Source: Azorinus chamasolen (Eukaryota; Mollusca; Bivalvia; Cardiida; Solecurtidae). From it: a stretch of DNA of 64,000 bases. The stretch is from positions 32,864,620-32,928,619 of the forward strand of contig OY755240.1 of NCBI GenBank assembly GCA_963576725.1. The letters are read 5' to 3'. The position numbers and the translations under genes are program-made. Of the stretch, positions 24,801 through 39,800 are shown in pieces (position 1 is the first letter of the stretch; each line of letters starts with the position of its first letter). The notes under the pieces are model-generated. The model saw nothing but the letters and a program-made list of their open reading frames with translations. It did not search any database and was not told the DNA's origin.

Positions 24801-27800
24801 CATGGAACAGTTTTATGAAGGTTGTGCATGGGCGTACATATCATTTGTGCATCCGGTGTTGCTGTGCACTGTCATGTGTCATTTCATAATTCCTGCTTGA
24901 TTTTTATTCTATTTTCTATTGGTAACCCTCTTCTCCATGAAAATTCAAGGCAGAGTTTAGCCATTACTATCATTAACTAACGTGATTGATAAATCAAATC
25001 TAAGATATTCTATAAGCACACAGAGCAGACCCTGATCAGATGGCTCTTATAGGAACCATCTGAGCTGAGTCTACTCTGTTTGCAAAGGTGCCAGAAGACA
25101 ATTCTATAGAGTAAAAGGTTAGGTAGTTTTTAAGATAGTTTTTGAGGAGTTAAGTGGATATGTTTTAATTTGCTCTAGGCTCACAACTGTACCGACAAAA
25201 GTCTTGCCAGGAAAATGTTTTTGCCACTAGCAGAGAGAATGACCAAGAAATTTGTGGATGAGGGGAAACTGGAGGCAGAGGCAGGTGAGGACTTCATCTA
25301 TGTTTGAAAATATAACAGAGTAATCCAGATTTTGCTGAACAAGTTCCCTGTGAATATGCCATGACAACCGTACCCTAATTACTTAAGTATTCAAACACCC
25401 AATCTCCCCTCTGCACTGATTTGAAAAGCTGAATCAAATTGGAGCCAGTTTGATATGTTTAGATTACACAGACATTCTACCTTTAATAAATCCTGTAGGA
25501 GCTATCTGATCAGGGTCTGCTCTGTTTGCTTATGAAATACAGATCTTATTTTGCAATTCTACCATGGTCAAATGTCCCCTTGTTCATGATGCCATTATAA
25601 AAATTCAACTGATTGATAGTCATATATTAATTATTTCTTAGATGAATATTCATTAGAGAAAGGGTTAAAGTGATAGTCTCGACAAGCAACGTGTTTTAAA
25701 AATGCCTTAAGATTACATGAATAATTTGTTTGCTGAAAAAGAAGTATATTGCAAGATAACCAATCGAATAAACGTCGAAGAAGACAAAACTTTCATGCAT
25801 ATGATATCACAGATCCAATGTTATTTGGCAGTGTTTTAGTATTTATTCGAGTTGCATTTTAGTTTTGTTAACTGTTTGACATTGGCCAGTAATATTTTGT
25901 TGTTGAAAAAAAAAAAAGTATCAATGAAAACGGTTTATATTGTATCACAATGGCATTTTTCGATACAAGTTCAAATTGAAACTTTTCATAATAATGATTG
26001 AACATAACAAATGCCAAGATTTATGATGTTATTGAACAAATGTGTTTATTGTAGGGACTGTCCCTTTAAGATAACACAGACTGCAGTGATTTGTTGTTCA
26101 TTACAGAGGTGCAGATGTATTTAATAATTCTGGAGCTGATGGAGAAATGGGAAGATTCTATACAAGTTGTGGAGGGACCACTAGGAGGTAACACTCAAGC
26201 TTTACCATCAGAAAATATGTCCATTGGGCCTGCAAACTGTAGACCCACATTATGAAATTAACCCTTTCCCTGTTCTATATTTATTCCAAATTTCAATACC
26301 TACTGAATATTGATAGACAGAATAGTTTCAATGAAATATGGAGAGTGGAACGTTGTAGCCATTTAAAAAGAAAAGAAACATCTTTCAAATCCATTAGCAG
26401 GCAGAGCAGACCTTGCTCACACTGCTCTTATAGGGTCTACTCTGTTTGCAATGCCTGAAAACATGTTTATATGAAGGAAAGGGTTAATACGTACCTAATC
26501 ACTGGTGTCTCTACTGAATGACTCTCACATGACTCATGTTTAGCTGTATTTTTTTTATCAGATTTGACGAAGACAGTAATAAAAACCCTGAAATGAGCCC
26601 TTCAAGATGGACTTTCTCCTGATAGACCCTCTGTGTTTAACTTTTATTTTTTGTTGTACACAAGATCATGTATTTTGATAACAAATTATTGGTTTTTCAT
26701 AATTATGGATCAAATAATTATTTGAACAAACTTGACCATTAGTATCATTTATGACACTCTGCTGAGTGAATTTTTTGCTACTTAGGCCTTTTCCTGCTTT
26801 ATATTGAAATTCATAAGCGGTATTGCAATTTTCTTCAAATATTCAATATGCATGTCAAACATTCTGTGTATTCTGTCGGTCATCTGGTTCCAACTGTTTG
26901 CAAAGGTTATCACATATTTGCCAGTAGCATGTTGAATCTTAAGTCTGTTTACAAAAGTTTGGCTCATTTGTCAAAAATACCTTTCGTGTCAAAATATTGC
27001 TTATGAATTTTTTATGGCCAGTGAAAAATATGCACATTTAATATTTTAACCTAAATTTACTTCATGAATAGTCATGTAAGAATTAGTGGCACATGATTAT
27101 TACTGAGATGATGTTTAAACCCATTCCCATATTGTCGTAGCTCCGGCGTCTGCGTTGTCGTCATCCGGAGAAATTAACAATGGCTATTACTTCTTTACTC
27201 TTCATACAAACTTTTTGAAAGTTCACACACTTGTTCACCATCACAAGGGCTACAATCAAACAGATAAACGTTTGCACCTGAGTGTAGTGCTCTTGTTGTT
27301 CGGACTGATATGTTGAAGAGCTTATAAATAAAATACGTTCTTAAAGAAGAAAGCAATAGAATTCTACTTCATACAAAGTTATGTGATGTTGAAGACATAT
27401 AGTGGAGTATACCTATTTATACATGGTTATTGTCATTTGAGGGTAATTTTCATTTTAACGATTTCCCTGATCAGTATTTATTAGCTGAATTTAATGGTGT
27501 ATCTACACAGGATGTTTTGCTATTTGTAGAAAGTGTAGTGTCATTATAATTTCATAAGCAAACAGAGCAGTCCCTGTCCAGATGTCTCCCTACAGGAGCT
27601 CCTTCAGGAGCTGTCTGATCTGGGTCTACTCTGTTTGTAAAGGCATGAAATAGAGTTTATATGAGGGAAAGGGTTAAAATCTGGATAAAATTAAAAAAAC
27701 CAAACTTGCTCTTGAGATTTTTATGTAACCCTTCACCTGATATAAACACCTTTTCATGTCTTTGCAATCAGAGTATATCAACATCAGACAGCTCCTGTAG

Positions 27801-30800
27801 GAGTTCTCTGATCACGGTCTGCTCTGTTTGCTTATGAAACAGGATAGATTTGATTGTTACTGTTTCAGGCAGGGTAAAAATCCCTGGTTCATGACACCAT
27901 TATGTAACTGTAGGTAATTTGATATTTATTCATTCATTATTCCTTTTAATAATGAATATTCATTAGGTAACCGTAAAGGGTTAATTTCTGTCTCGTCTGG
28001 ATTCAAAATAAAAGAAAAACTTTTACCACGTATTTCACCTGTAAAAATCTGAATTCAAAGGATATGTGTTTCAGAAAAACTTGTGAGTGAGCTTGATTTC
28101 CGAGAAACCAAAGCAGCAGAATACTACACAAAATTGGATAAGTGGGCTCAGACCAATGCAGCATACAGAAAATTGCTCAGTCAAAAGTAGGTTATTTTGT
28201 ACACATGTTCAGTTAGTTGTTGCTTTGGTGCACAGATACTGTATTATCTCTAATAAACTATCCAAGGGGTGTTATATTTTTTAAAAGGAGCTTCTTGCAT
28301 TTTGTATGTAGGCAGTTGCTTAATTGCGTAGTTGCAGAATGAGAGCAATGCAGAAAGCTCCTAAGGGAGCAATCCGCAATGCTATCAGTCTGCATTAAGT
28401 TATCACCTGTTTGTTGAAAAACTAATTTATTTTATGGTTGTTATACAGGGTTTTAGTTGTTATGTCAAACAAGTTTGTGGAGGTGTACTGGAATCACTCT
28501 GTTCGGCGGTCGGTCAGTCTATCCGTCCTCATTTGAGCATCTGGGGTCGCAAACTCCTTCTTCAGTTATAAAGTTATTATGTCTCCCCCGTTTATAATGG
28601 GGAGACATATTGTTTTTGGTCGAGTTGTCCGTCCGTCCGTCCGTCCGTCAGTCTGTCTGTCACACTCGTGTCTGCTCTATATCTCTCACAAATATGGAAG
28701 GATTTCAAAATGCTTTGGCACAAATATTTGACTCAACAAGACGATGTGCAGAGCGTTCGATTCAGGCACGTGGGTCAAGGTCACAATTCAAGGTCAAATG
28801 TTTTAAGCCACACCCTTCGTGTCCGCTTCATATCTCTTAAACCCTTGGAAAGATTTCAAAATACTGTAGCACAAACGTTCTCCATGACAAGGCGATGTGC
28901 AGACAGCAGGATTCAGACACATTCTTCAAAGGTCAAGGTCACGATTCAAGCTCAAGGTCACAATTCAAGGTCAATTATTCACACTTTCTTGTCCGGAGGA
29001 TAACTCCTACATGGCTAATGCCATTTGATTGAAACTTCATAAATTAACAGAGCATGATGAGAGGAAGTGTCATGTATAAGGGCCATAAATCTGACGTCAA
29101 TACTTTTGGAGTTATTGCCCTTTGTTACATTTTTTTGTCGGATCAGTAACTCCTGCTCTGCTGATGCTATTGGAATGACATTTCATGTATGGAAAGACGA
29201 TGATGGAAGGAAGTGTTATTTACAAGTATCATAACTCTGGCTTCAATAATATTGGAGTTATTGCCTCCCATTTTCTGCAGAGTTATGGGACTTAGAAATT
29301 TTAAATGGAAATTTTGTCCGCAGGGTTTCTCCAAAACCTTTAATTGGATTTTAATTAAATTTCATAGGATTGATCAGTACCATGCTTAGTTGTGCATAGT
29401 TTATTCCTTCTTCCAGTTTGATGATTTTCTACAGAGTTATGCGATTTTGGAAAATTTTGTCCACAAGCTGGGGGAGACATCAGTTTTTACATCAAAAACA
29501 ATTCTAGTTAATACCTATTAAATATGAGGTTGTCTATTATTTGAACATTTGTGGTATCAAGTGCAAATGGAACAATGTTTACAGGAATTGGTTAAGGTGC
29601 CACAGTATGTTAGAAACACAAAAAAATCATTTTTTTTATATTTTTGCACTAATGAATAGACACTAGTCTCTTTTATCCATTGCATTAACGAAATACCATA
29701 AAATATACCGCAAAAGCCGTATAAACCCCTTTCACTTTATTACCATCGACCTTTTCTCTGACTTGGCCAGTCAGCCATTTACGAGGAAGGCTTATCAGGG
29801 GCACCTAGCGGGGAACTGATAATTAAGGCACATACGTGATAAAGCAATAGGCGGCTATTTATCCGCATTTCCCTCTCGGTAGCCTCAAACTATCTAGGCC
29901 ACATGACTAGATAAGCTTTCTGATGGGTGATTTATGGGAAACTGGCAATTAAATCAGCTTTTTAGCTCACCTGAGCTTGCTCAAGTGAGCTATTGTCATG
30001 GTGCTCCGTCCGGCGTCCGTCGTCGTGCGTCGTGCATCGTGCATCGTGCGTCGTGCGTCGTCAACATTTGGCTTGTGAACACTCTAGAGGTCACATTTGT
30101 AGCCAAATCTTCATGAAACTTGGTCAGAATGATTGTCTTGAAAAAATCTCGGATGAGTTCGAAAGTGGGTCATGTGGGGTCAAAAACTAGGTCACTAGGT
30201 CAAATTATTCAAAATCTTTGTGAACACTCTAGAGGTCACATTTTTAGTCCAATCTTCATGAAACTTAGTCAGAATGATTGTCTTGATAGAAACTTGGATG
30301 AGTTTGAAAGTGGGTCACATACGGTTAAAAACTAGGTCACTGGGTCAAATTATTGAAAAACCTTGTGAACAATCTAGAGGTCACATTTTTAGTCCAATCT
30401 TGATCAGACTTGCTCAGGATGATATTCTTGATGATATCTCGATCAAGTTCGATCATGGGTGGGGCAGGATTAAAAAGTAGGTCATTAGGTCAAATCTTAA
30501 AAAAATCTTGTTTACACTGTAGAAGCCACAATTTCTGCCTAATCTTCATCAAACTTGCTCAGAATGATAACCTTGATGATATCTTGATCGAGTTTGATCA
30601 TATGTGGGCTTGGGTCAAAAAGTAGGTCACTAGGTCAAATCTTAGAAAAATCTTGTTTACACTCTAGAAGCCACATTTTCTGCCTATTCTTCATCAAACT
30701 TGCTCAGAATGATGACCTTGATGATATCTCAATTGAGATCCATCATGGGTGGGCTGGGGTCAAAATGTAGGTCACTAGGTCAAATCTTAGAAAAATCTTG

Positions 30801-33800
30801 TTAGAATCAGAAAGAAATTTCATATAGTTCTTCTCAAAAGTATGAGTGGTGTTTCATACAATTTGGATCTTATGTGAAAAAGTGATGTCTGCTCAAGTTT
30901 GGAGCTGATGCAATTTCTGATTGGATCAGGCTTTTGAGAAATTATTCACCAGTTGTCAAACAACTTGGATCCTGATGAGACACAGAGTTACATGGCATCT
31001 CATGGATGCAAACTATTAGCAAATGCAAAGCTTGTCACGGATAGCAGGATAAAGGTTAAGAATAGGGTTCAGTTCAGGTCTAAATTTCTTGTCTGTGGGG
31101 ATGTACAAATACTAAATATTAAGAGAGCATTTGGTGACTGTCATTTCCCAAGACTTCGCCAATGTCAGGAAGCCTTGTTTATTGCAGCCAACGTAGCAAT
31201 TTTAATGCTTCCCACAAGGTGGGAGTCCTATAGCCTTGTCAGTACACGTGTCCCACAAATCTTGTGTCCAATTTCTCAAACACCAATTGGAGGATTTACT
31301 TTAAAATTTCACAGATGAACAAAGCTGACTTGAATATATTTGTAAAAAAGGGAATATTTACTGCGACCATATTGTTTTCCCATGACTTTTTTAGCATGGT
31401 GCAGTGCAGTGCCCCTTTTATATAGAGCCATGGTGCAACTAATCAAAGATCACCTCGCCATGCTCTAAGCATCATGCTGAGTAATTGTAATCCCGGTAGC
31501 CTAAGGCTAATAAGATGGTTGATTGGTGTAAAATTGCCTTTTTAGCGCGACTATTCGAAGAATAGTGGAGCTATCCAACTCGCCCTGGCGTCGTCGTCCA
31601 CGTCACACCTTGGTTAAAGTTTTTGTTAAAGTCCACTTTTTGCCTTTAACCTTTGGAATAAAGCTTTGAAACTTGGAGCACTTGTTCACCATCACAAGCT
31701 GCATCTGTAGGCAAGAGTACATAACTCTGTCAGGCATTTTGACAGAATTATGGCCCTTTTTAGCTCACCTGGCACAAAGTGCCAAGGTGAGCTATTGGGA
31801 TGATCCTATGTCCGGCGTCCGGCGTCGTGCGTCGTGCGTATGTGCGTAGTGCGTAGTGCGTCGTGCGTACGTGCGGGCGTCAACAATTTACTTAAATTTA
31901 ACATCTTCTTCTCTGGAACTACAAAGCCTTGAGCTTTGATATTTGGTATGTAGTATGATGTAATGGTCCTCTACAAAGATTGTTCAAATTATGTCCCCCT
32001 GGCCAAAAATGGCCCCGCCCCAGTGCTTATCAGTTTTTCATAGGAAAATCTTTAAAAATCTTCTTCTCTAAAACTGTAAGGCATAGATATTTGATATTTG
32101 GTATGTAGCATCATCTAATGGTCCTCTACTAAGATTGTTCAAATTATGACCCCTGGGTCAAAAATGGCCCCGCCCCGGGGCTTATCAGTTTTTCATAGGA
32201 AAATCTTTAAAAATCTTCTTCTCTGAAACTGTCAGGCATAGACCTTTGGTATTTGGTATGTAGCATCATCTAATGATCCTCTACTAAGATTGTTCAAATT
32301 ATGACCCCTGGGCCAAAAATGGCCCCGCCCCAGGGCTTATCAGTTTTTCATAGGAAAATCTTTAAAAATCTTCTTCTCTGAAACTGTAAGGCATAGACCT
32401 TTGATATTTGGTATGTAGCATGATCTAATGGTCCTCTACTAAGATTGTTCAAATTATGACCCCTGGGCCAAAAATGGCCCGCCCCGGGGCTTATCAGTTT
32501 TTCATAGGAAAATCTTTAAAAATCTTCTTCTCTGAAAATGTAAGGTATAGACCTTTGGTATTTGGTATGTAGCATCATCTAATGGTCCTCTACTAAGATT
32601 GTTCAAATTATGACCCCCAGGACAAAAATGGCCCCGCCCCAGGGCTTATCAGTTTTTCATAGGAAAATCTTTAAAAATCTTCTTCTCTGAAACTGTAAGG
32701 CATAGACCTTTGATATTTGGTATGTAGCATCATCTAATGGTCCTCTACTAAGATTGTTCAAATTATGACCCCTGGACCAAATATGGCCCCGCCCCGGGGC
32801 TTATCAGTTTTTCATAGGAAAATCTTTAAATATATTCTTCTCTAAAATTATAAGATATAGACCTTTGATATTTGGTATGTAGCATTATTTAATCGTCCTC
32901 TACTAAGATTAATCAAAATATGACCCCCGGACCAAAAATGGCCCCGCCCAAGGGCTTATCAGTTTTTCATAGGAAAATCTTTAAAAATCTTCTCCTCCAG
33001 AACTGTAAGGTCTAGGCCCTTGATATTTGGTATGTAGCATCATCTAATGGTTTTCTACCAAGATTATTCAAATTATTACCCCTGGGTCTAAAATGACCCC
33101 GCCCTTGGGCTTATCAGTTTTTCATATGAAAAGCTTTAAGAATCTTCTTCTCCAAAACTGTAAGGCAGACACCTTTAATATTTGGTATGTAGCGCTATCT
33201 AATAGTTTTCTACCAAGATTGTTCAAATTATGTCCCCTGGGTTGAAAACTTCCCCGCCCAGGGGCATATCAGTTTTTTATAGGAAAGTTTTTAAAAATCT
33301 TCTCTTAAAAATCTTTAAAAGTCTTCTCTGAACTTGTAAGGCATAGACCTTAGATATTTGGTATGTTGCATTATCTAATAGTCCTCTACCAAGATTTTCA
33401 AATTATGAACCCTGGATCAAAATTGACCCTGCTCTGGGGCTTAACAGTTTTTCATAGAAAAATCTTTAAGGTCTATACTCTTTATATTTAGTATGTAGCA
33501 TCATCTGATGGTTTTCTACCAAGATTTTTCAAATTATGCAATCTGTCATTGAAATCATTAATCTGTTACGAACAGGTGAGCGATTAAGGGCCATCATGGC
33601 CCTCTTGTTTAATTGATCGCATGGAAGAAAGGGGGAGGAGCTTAGTGGAAAATATCACACATATTATAAGCTCTCCATTGGATATAAATTTGATTGAAAG
33701 CTATAGATAATTATAAGATTACGCAACACAATGGGGGTCTTTTTATTCCTTTTCATGTTTTTGACAGATGCAAATTTAAAGGAGTCAGCTTTTTCAAACA

Positions 33801-36800
33801 ATCATAACTTCTGTAATTTGTGTCCGAATTTTACGCGGTTTGCGGTATATCAACGAGCATTATCTTAGCGAGGGATCCATGTCACAGTTTTTTTATATCG
33901 TGCTTCGATCATCTAAAATCAAGAAACGTAGCGGGAGGCAGAATTTTAGTGGTCTTAAAACTAAAATATTGCATAACTCCCAAACGGAGAGTTTTATCAA
34001 AAATCTGTGACACGGTTCCCTGGACATGCTAACAATTCACATATTGGCCAATTATAATAAGTTTAGTCCAAAAGATAACCTTGTAATCGCTGTTTGAAAA
34101 AATTCAAACTGGCACATTTAAATAGATTTCAAATGTCAGTTTTGGTAGGATTATCGATGTTTCTGAAAAATAATAAAATAAATTAATATAACTAACCAAC
34201 TAGGCTCAGAAAAAATGGCTCTAGGTAGTTTTAAATATGATTTTTCGATATCTGGGGCTAAACTATCTCCCCACCTTAATGGATATCTTTGTAAATTTGA
34301 TTGTGCTTTATTTACTATTCTAACACACCTCGCGCACACATCTACATAAACAAACAAAGTATCTATGTTTGAATTCTCCATAAAACACTGCACACGCTGT
34401 AACGGCTTAACGTGACATAATATGGCTTCGAAAATTCGTACAAGAAATGTAGTGCCGTTGTGGCGGTGCAAATTATAGTTAATTGAAGTGTTAGAATCGA
34501 AATAATAAATTTATACCAGTGTTTTATCGTGCAATCGAACACGGGTAGTGGTTGAGATGCTTATAATTAAATCATTCGGCCTATCTGCCTCGTGATTTAA
34601 TTACTACGCATCTCAACTCCTACCAGTGTTCGATTGCACGATAAAACACTGGTATGAATTTATTATTTCTTAAATTAAATTATTTGTTGTTCCTTCAGCC
34701 CAGACCATATTTTCTGGTGGAAGGAGTACATCAGATCAATGTTACAGCTGAACACAACAGACTGGCAGCCAGGCAAACAGGAAACCAGGTAGGGGAGTAA
34801 TGCTGTCACATGACTATTGTCTGTCTTTTGTAGTTTTAACTATTTACCTGATGAATGTTTATGGAAACAATAATGATGTCATGAATGTTAATTGGCCGAG
34901 GCTTTTATAAAGGCAGAAACTGTAGAATCAGGCCCTAGTTTCACGTAATGGCTCAAGTAATGGCATATCAGAGATTGATATTTCAAGGGTGTGTTATTGC
35001 AACACATGAATACATGTATTAAGATCAGAGTCTGTCCTAGAATGCGATCGCAATCTGTCCTAAGAGAATCGACGATTGTCCTGAGTCACAATTTCTACTG
35101 TGACACATGTTTATGTAATGTTTTTCACTGTAGATATCAATCAATGTGTTGCTTACTTAGTATTTTGTTATAATATTTATTTACTCTATGAATATTCATG
35201 CAAGAAATAATGACATCATGGATATTGATTAGATTATTTTTATAATGACGCATAAACGCATGTAGTATTGGCCATGGCAGAAAGTGTAGAATCAGATCTA
35301 TATTATTTCATAAGCAAACAGAGCAGACTGATCAGGCAGCTGCTACAGGAGCCGTTTGATCTGGGTCTACTCTTTTTGCAAAGGTGTAGAAAGGCTTACT
35401 CATGGAGTAGATGCTCAATTTAAGTATATAAAAAAGGGAAAATAATAATGCTTCCCTAAACAATTTTGAGTGTTTACTGAGTGCATGTCTTATTTTAAAG
35501 CACTATTTTCTGCAAAAACGGTCAACTATCATAACTTAAGAAATTGGTTGATATGGATCCAATATGTAATATAGGTACATGTATATTATAGATTGTTTGA
35601 TGGTTGCAAATTTGTACATAACAAAATAAGTTCGGGTAATCACTGAGCTTAAAATTATGCCATGTCATGAAAGCAGAGCCAGATCTACATGATTTCATAG
35701 AAAACAAAGCAGACCAAGATCAGACAGCTCCTATCTGATCTGGGTCTACCCTGTTTGCAAAAGCATTTTATCAGATAAAGACACCTTTATGAGATAAAGA
35801 ATATGAATGTTTTCAGTGATGATGTTGACCACACACCAGAGATGGCACTAGCCTTTATACAGAACAGCAAAGAAAATAAGACAGATGGACATCCAAACAG
35901 AGGCCCATTTTTAGCTCATCTGGAACTCATCAAACAGTGTCAAGACAGTAGCAAGTCGTCATCTAGAAAATATGGTAAATATCTTACAATTAGCAGTCTA
36001 ATACAAAAGAACACACAACAAAAAGAACAAAAAACTATTAAGTTTTATTAGAAAGACTCCAGCTAGATTTATTTAAGAATAGATAGAAAATATTTAACCC
36101 TCTGCTTGATAGACACACCAGATCAGACAGTTCCGACGGTTCTGCAGTGTTTGCTTATAGACTAATGTAGATCTATTTTTTCCACATGGTCAAGGTCATT
36201 ATTTCAAGGTCAGGGAGTTGTTAGGGAATTTTGAAAACTGTCTGGGAATTTTGAAAATACATGAGGACTGTATAGTTAAACACTGATGGGCTATTCCACT
36301 CTGATAATTCATGGTTGAATGGGTTAAACTTCCTAAAACAAATTACATAAGATTTGACCAAATGTTGCAATGTAACATGTCAGGGAAATTTTCAAATTAT
36401 GTCAGGGAAATGTCAGAGAATTTTGTTTCCTCTACCATGGCCAAAACTATAGAATCAGATCTGCATTATTTCAGAGCAGACCCTTATCAGATGACTCCAA
36501 TAGGAGCCATCTGATTTGAGTCTACTCTGGTTGCAAAGACACCGAAAGGTGTCTGTATCAGATAAAGGCTTAAATACATGTTTTTAAATGGTCACATAAG
36601 AGGTGTTATTGTACAGTAAACCCCCTCTAAACTGGAAGTTTAGTAAACAAGAATTTAGGTCTTTTTAGGCAGGTGGCTGCTTAATGCAGGATGAAAATCA
36701 TGTAGAAAGCTCCTATAGGAGCTTTCTACATGACTTTCACCTTGCATTAAGCTGTCCCCTGTCTTACGGATCGGCATTTATACTAATTAAAATGTCGAGT

Positions 36801-39800
36801 TTAGAGGGGTTTTACTGTATTTGATTATTTGAAATACCAGGACCATGCAATGCAGCTTGATGGGGGTTTCTGGTGTACTGAGTTACTGTATCAGTATAGT
36901 TGTACTATACCATTGTTGCAGGAGAGCCAGTGGAGCTATTTGAGAGCTACTATGATCTCTTTGGATCAAAGAATAGCTGCTTTAAAGACATGAAGTGTTA
37001 CCTGGGTATACTCACAGAGGAAGAGGCTGCCAAGGTTAGTTAGCGTTTTTGTTTCAGTCAGCTAGACTATTATCCGAGGTTATAAAACTGTTTGCTTGAG
37101 TCTGAACTAATTCTCAACCATTTGTTTGATCAGATTTTGAGTGAAACTCAGAATTAGAGTTAAACTCAAAATTTGACTAATCAGATACTTGAGAATGAAC
37201 ACTTGACTCGGACAGAAGTTTTATTTTATATTACAGTAAAACCTTTCTACAGTGCTCCCTCCCTACAACGGCCTTCTCAATAACGATTCCCTCCTTACAA
37301 CAACGCATGTCGCTGTTTCCGAAACAACATGGCTCCAGAAACAATTTTTTCACAAAGTGACGATTCTAAAGAGTGGTCACAACATAGGGTTTGATAGAGG
37401 CAGAACGGATTTAGTTCTCGAAATACATCTTATCTGGGAATCTGTAAACAAGCTAATTATGTTTGATTTTCCCTCCCTATAACAACTCCCTCTGAACAAC
37501 ACATACAATCTTCGTATCCCAAAAGGTGTCGTTGTAGAGAGGGAGCACCGTATAATGGCCACTAAATAATATCAAGTATTTTGTGTTAAAGGCAGGTGGC
37601 TGCTGAAGCTGCCACCTGCCCTAATTAACAACTAATTAACACAATTTAGTGGCTGTTGTAGAGAGGTTTTACTGTATTACCTTTGTGCCTGGTCTTTGGA
37701 TGCAGCTTGTCGTTTACTTCTTTTCAAACAACATTGTGGGTTTTACTATTGCCATACTGTTGGCAGATCTTTTGTAGTTGTCAAAATTAATTAATAGTCA
37801 AACCTTTGACCTTTGATCAACATCGTTACAACTAGACTCATTAAGGTTTGCACACTTGTTCACAGTTATGAGGATCACAATCTGACCTTGGGCTGTATTA
37901 CTATAATGCTATTGAGGATTGTTTTGAAGAAATTGAAAACCTTTTTTGCCTAAAGATGAGCTCTAATGCTTTGCCTGATGGGCACGCCTTTTGATGCCTT
38001 TGCAAACTGAGTAGCATCTAATTAATGTTTATGATGTCATGATTTCTTATGTGAATATTCATCAGGTATATATATAAGGGGTAACTGACCAGAGCTTGCT
38101 ATTCCTGTTGACTGTCTTATAAATGATGTCATAATAGCAGTGAAAGCGTTAACTATGTAGTAATTGCATTGTTCTTTAGAATGTCTTGTTTAATTGAATA
38201 CAGTTTGATATGTCAGACCCATGAAGAAATTTGTTTTATGTTTTTTTATAAGGTTTTGCCGTTTATGTAGATATAGTAGCTGTTTCTCCTCTAAAACAAT
38301 ATTAACCAACATGTCAGTGCCAGGTTCGACAACCTTAAGATTTGCATACAGATAAGATCCAGATTGGAAGCTACGTAACGTGGAGTCTGATCAGAATCCA
38401 AACTGTTTGTCATCATTCATGATTTATTAGACTGTTTTGAAGTCAAATTTGCTTTAACAAATTGAGTCTTACTGATGAAGAATTTTGATTGCATAAGGGC
38501 TATTACAGGAAAATCTCCCTGGGGGGGTCGGAACGACAGCCTATTAAAATTACCTTGGTTGGGGGTAGCAATTTGATTAAAGTTCTATTGGTGGGGGGTA
38601 TTTCAACTTTAGAAATTAAATTGATGGGGTGGTTTGTCAAGTTAAACGCTTCATGCAAACCGTTTTCTTCGACAATAATGAAAATTAACGAAAAACCTTT
38701 TTCTGACATGAACTCCCGCGAAAATTCTGTTGTGTAAATATTGTGGACGCATGCAATTTTTAGTCCTGATCATCTAGACGCTTATCTGATCACACTTCCA
38801 TTATGAGCGGCTGATTGATTCAGACTAGACCGTGAAAAAGTACTAAGACACCAGTAGTCTCAACCAATCACTGCTCTTGCTTCTCGATGTAAAAGCCCGG
38901 ATGAACAAAACAAAATAAATAAACCGAAATAGACCTAAATAACAACCAAAAGACATTGACAGGATTTTAGCAGTAGCACAGGTACATGTAGTGAATCCGC
39001 GGTCGGCGAAGAGAAATTTACTTGCAATAATAGAACCACGGAAGCATGTATGATGTCAACAGGACGAAATGAAAGACTGTCAGACTAATGCACAAATGTG
39101 GCAATACACTGGGCTGTTATTTGGGTTTGCAAGTCGGCTTGACAAAAAGTAATTGCATAAATGTAAAAATATATTTACAGTAAAACCCCGAACTCTCGAA
39201 CCCCGGAAAACTCGTTCACTACCCTTAATTCGAACTAATTCTACGGTCCCAACTCCTTCCTTCTTAAATTCTATATGTTCGACCTCGGATAATTCGACCA
39301 TGCGAAACTCGAACTTTCGAACTCATCTCCCGGTCCGCTGATTAATAAAATAGTGCAAAGTACCTTTGATAATTTGAACCGTTGTCTTACCTGTATGGAT
39401 GTGCGTCGAATCAAAGATTCACACCTCACAGGTGACTATCTCAGCTCGTCGATAATTACGTGATTGGTAGACAATTGGTGAAAGTGTGATGTTTTATCAA
39501 GATGTTTGTGTGTTTGTGAAGGTTGTTTTGAGCTAACATTGACTGTCATATCGTAGGGCTATAACACGATCGAAAAGTTAACTTTATCATTCACAATGGC
39601 AGAAATAACAGTTGGACGAATATATTTGTTCTCCTCTGTTTTTATCAGTGAATGTTAAACAATTGAGTTTTAAATTATGGCCCTATATGCGAATCCACAT
39701 ACGAAAACACAAGGAATAGTTTGTCCCCAAGACTGGTCTGTTGCAACTGTCTACATAACGTAAATTTACCAATTTTGTGTGTTCTCGTAGATATTTGTCC

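Noticed and set aside
29993..30625. Chain of overlapping short open frames with similar proteins
   Set aside because: They are the tandem units of a Helitron-like minisatellite read in shifting frames, not a repeat protein gene.
30953..31318. 121-codon open frame on the + strand
   Set aside because: It begins in the dispersed TTGGATCCTGATGAGAC repeat, resembles no protein I know, and lies inside intron 8 without splice or start support.
37690..37930. Possible further Helitron-like copy in intron 11
   Set aside because: Only body-like words (TTTGCACACTTGTTCACAG) remain; neither end could be found.
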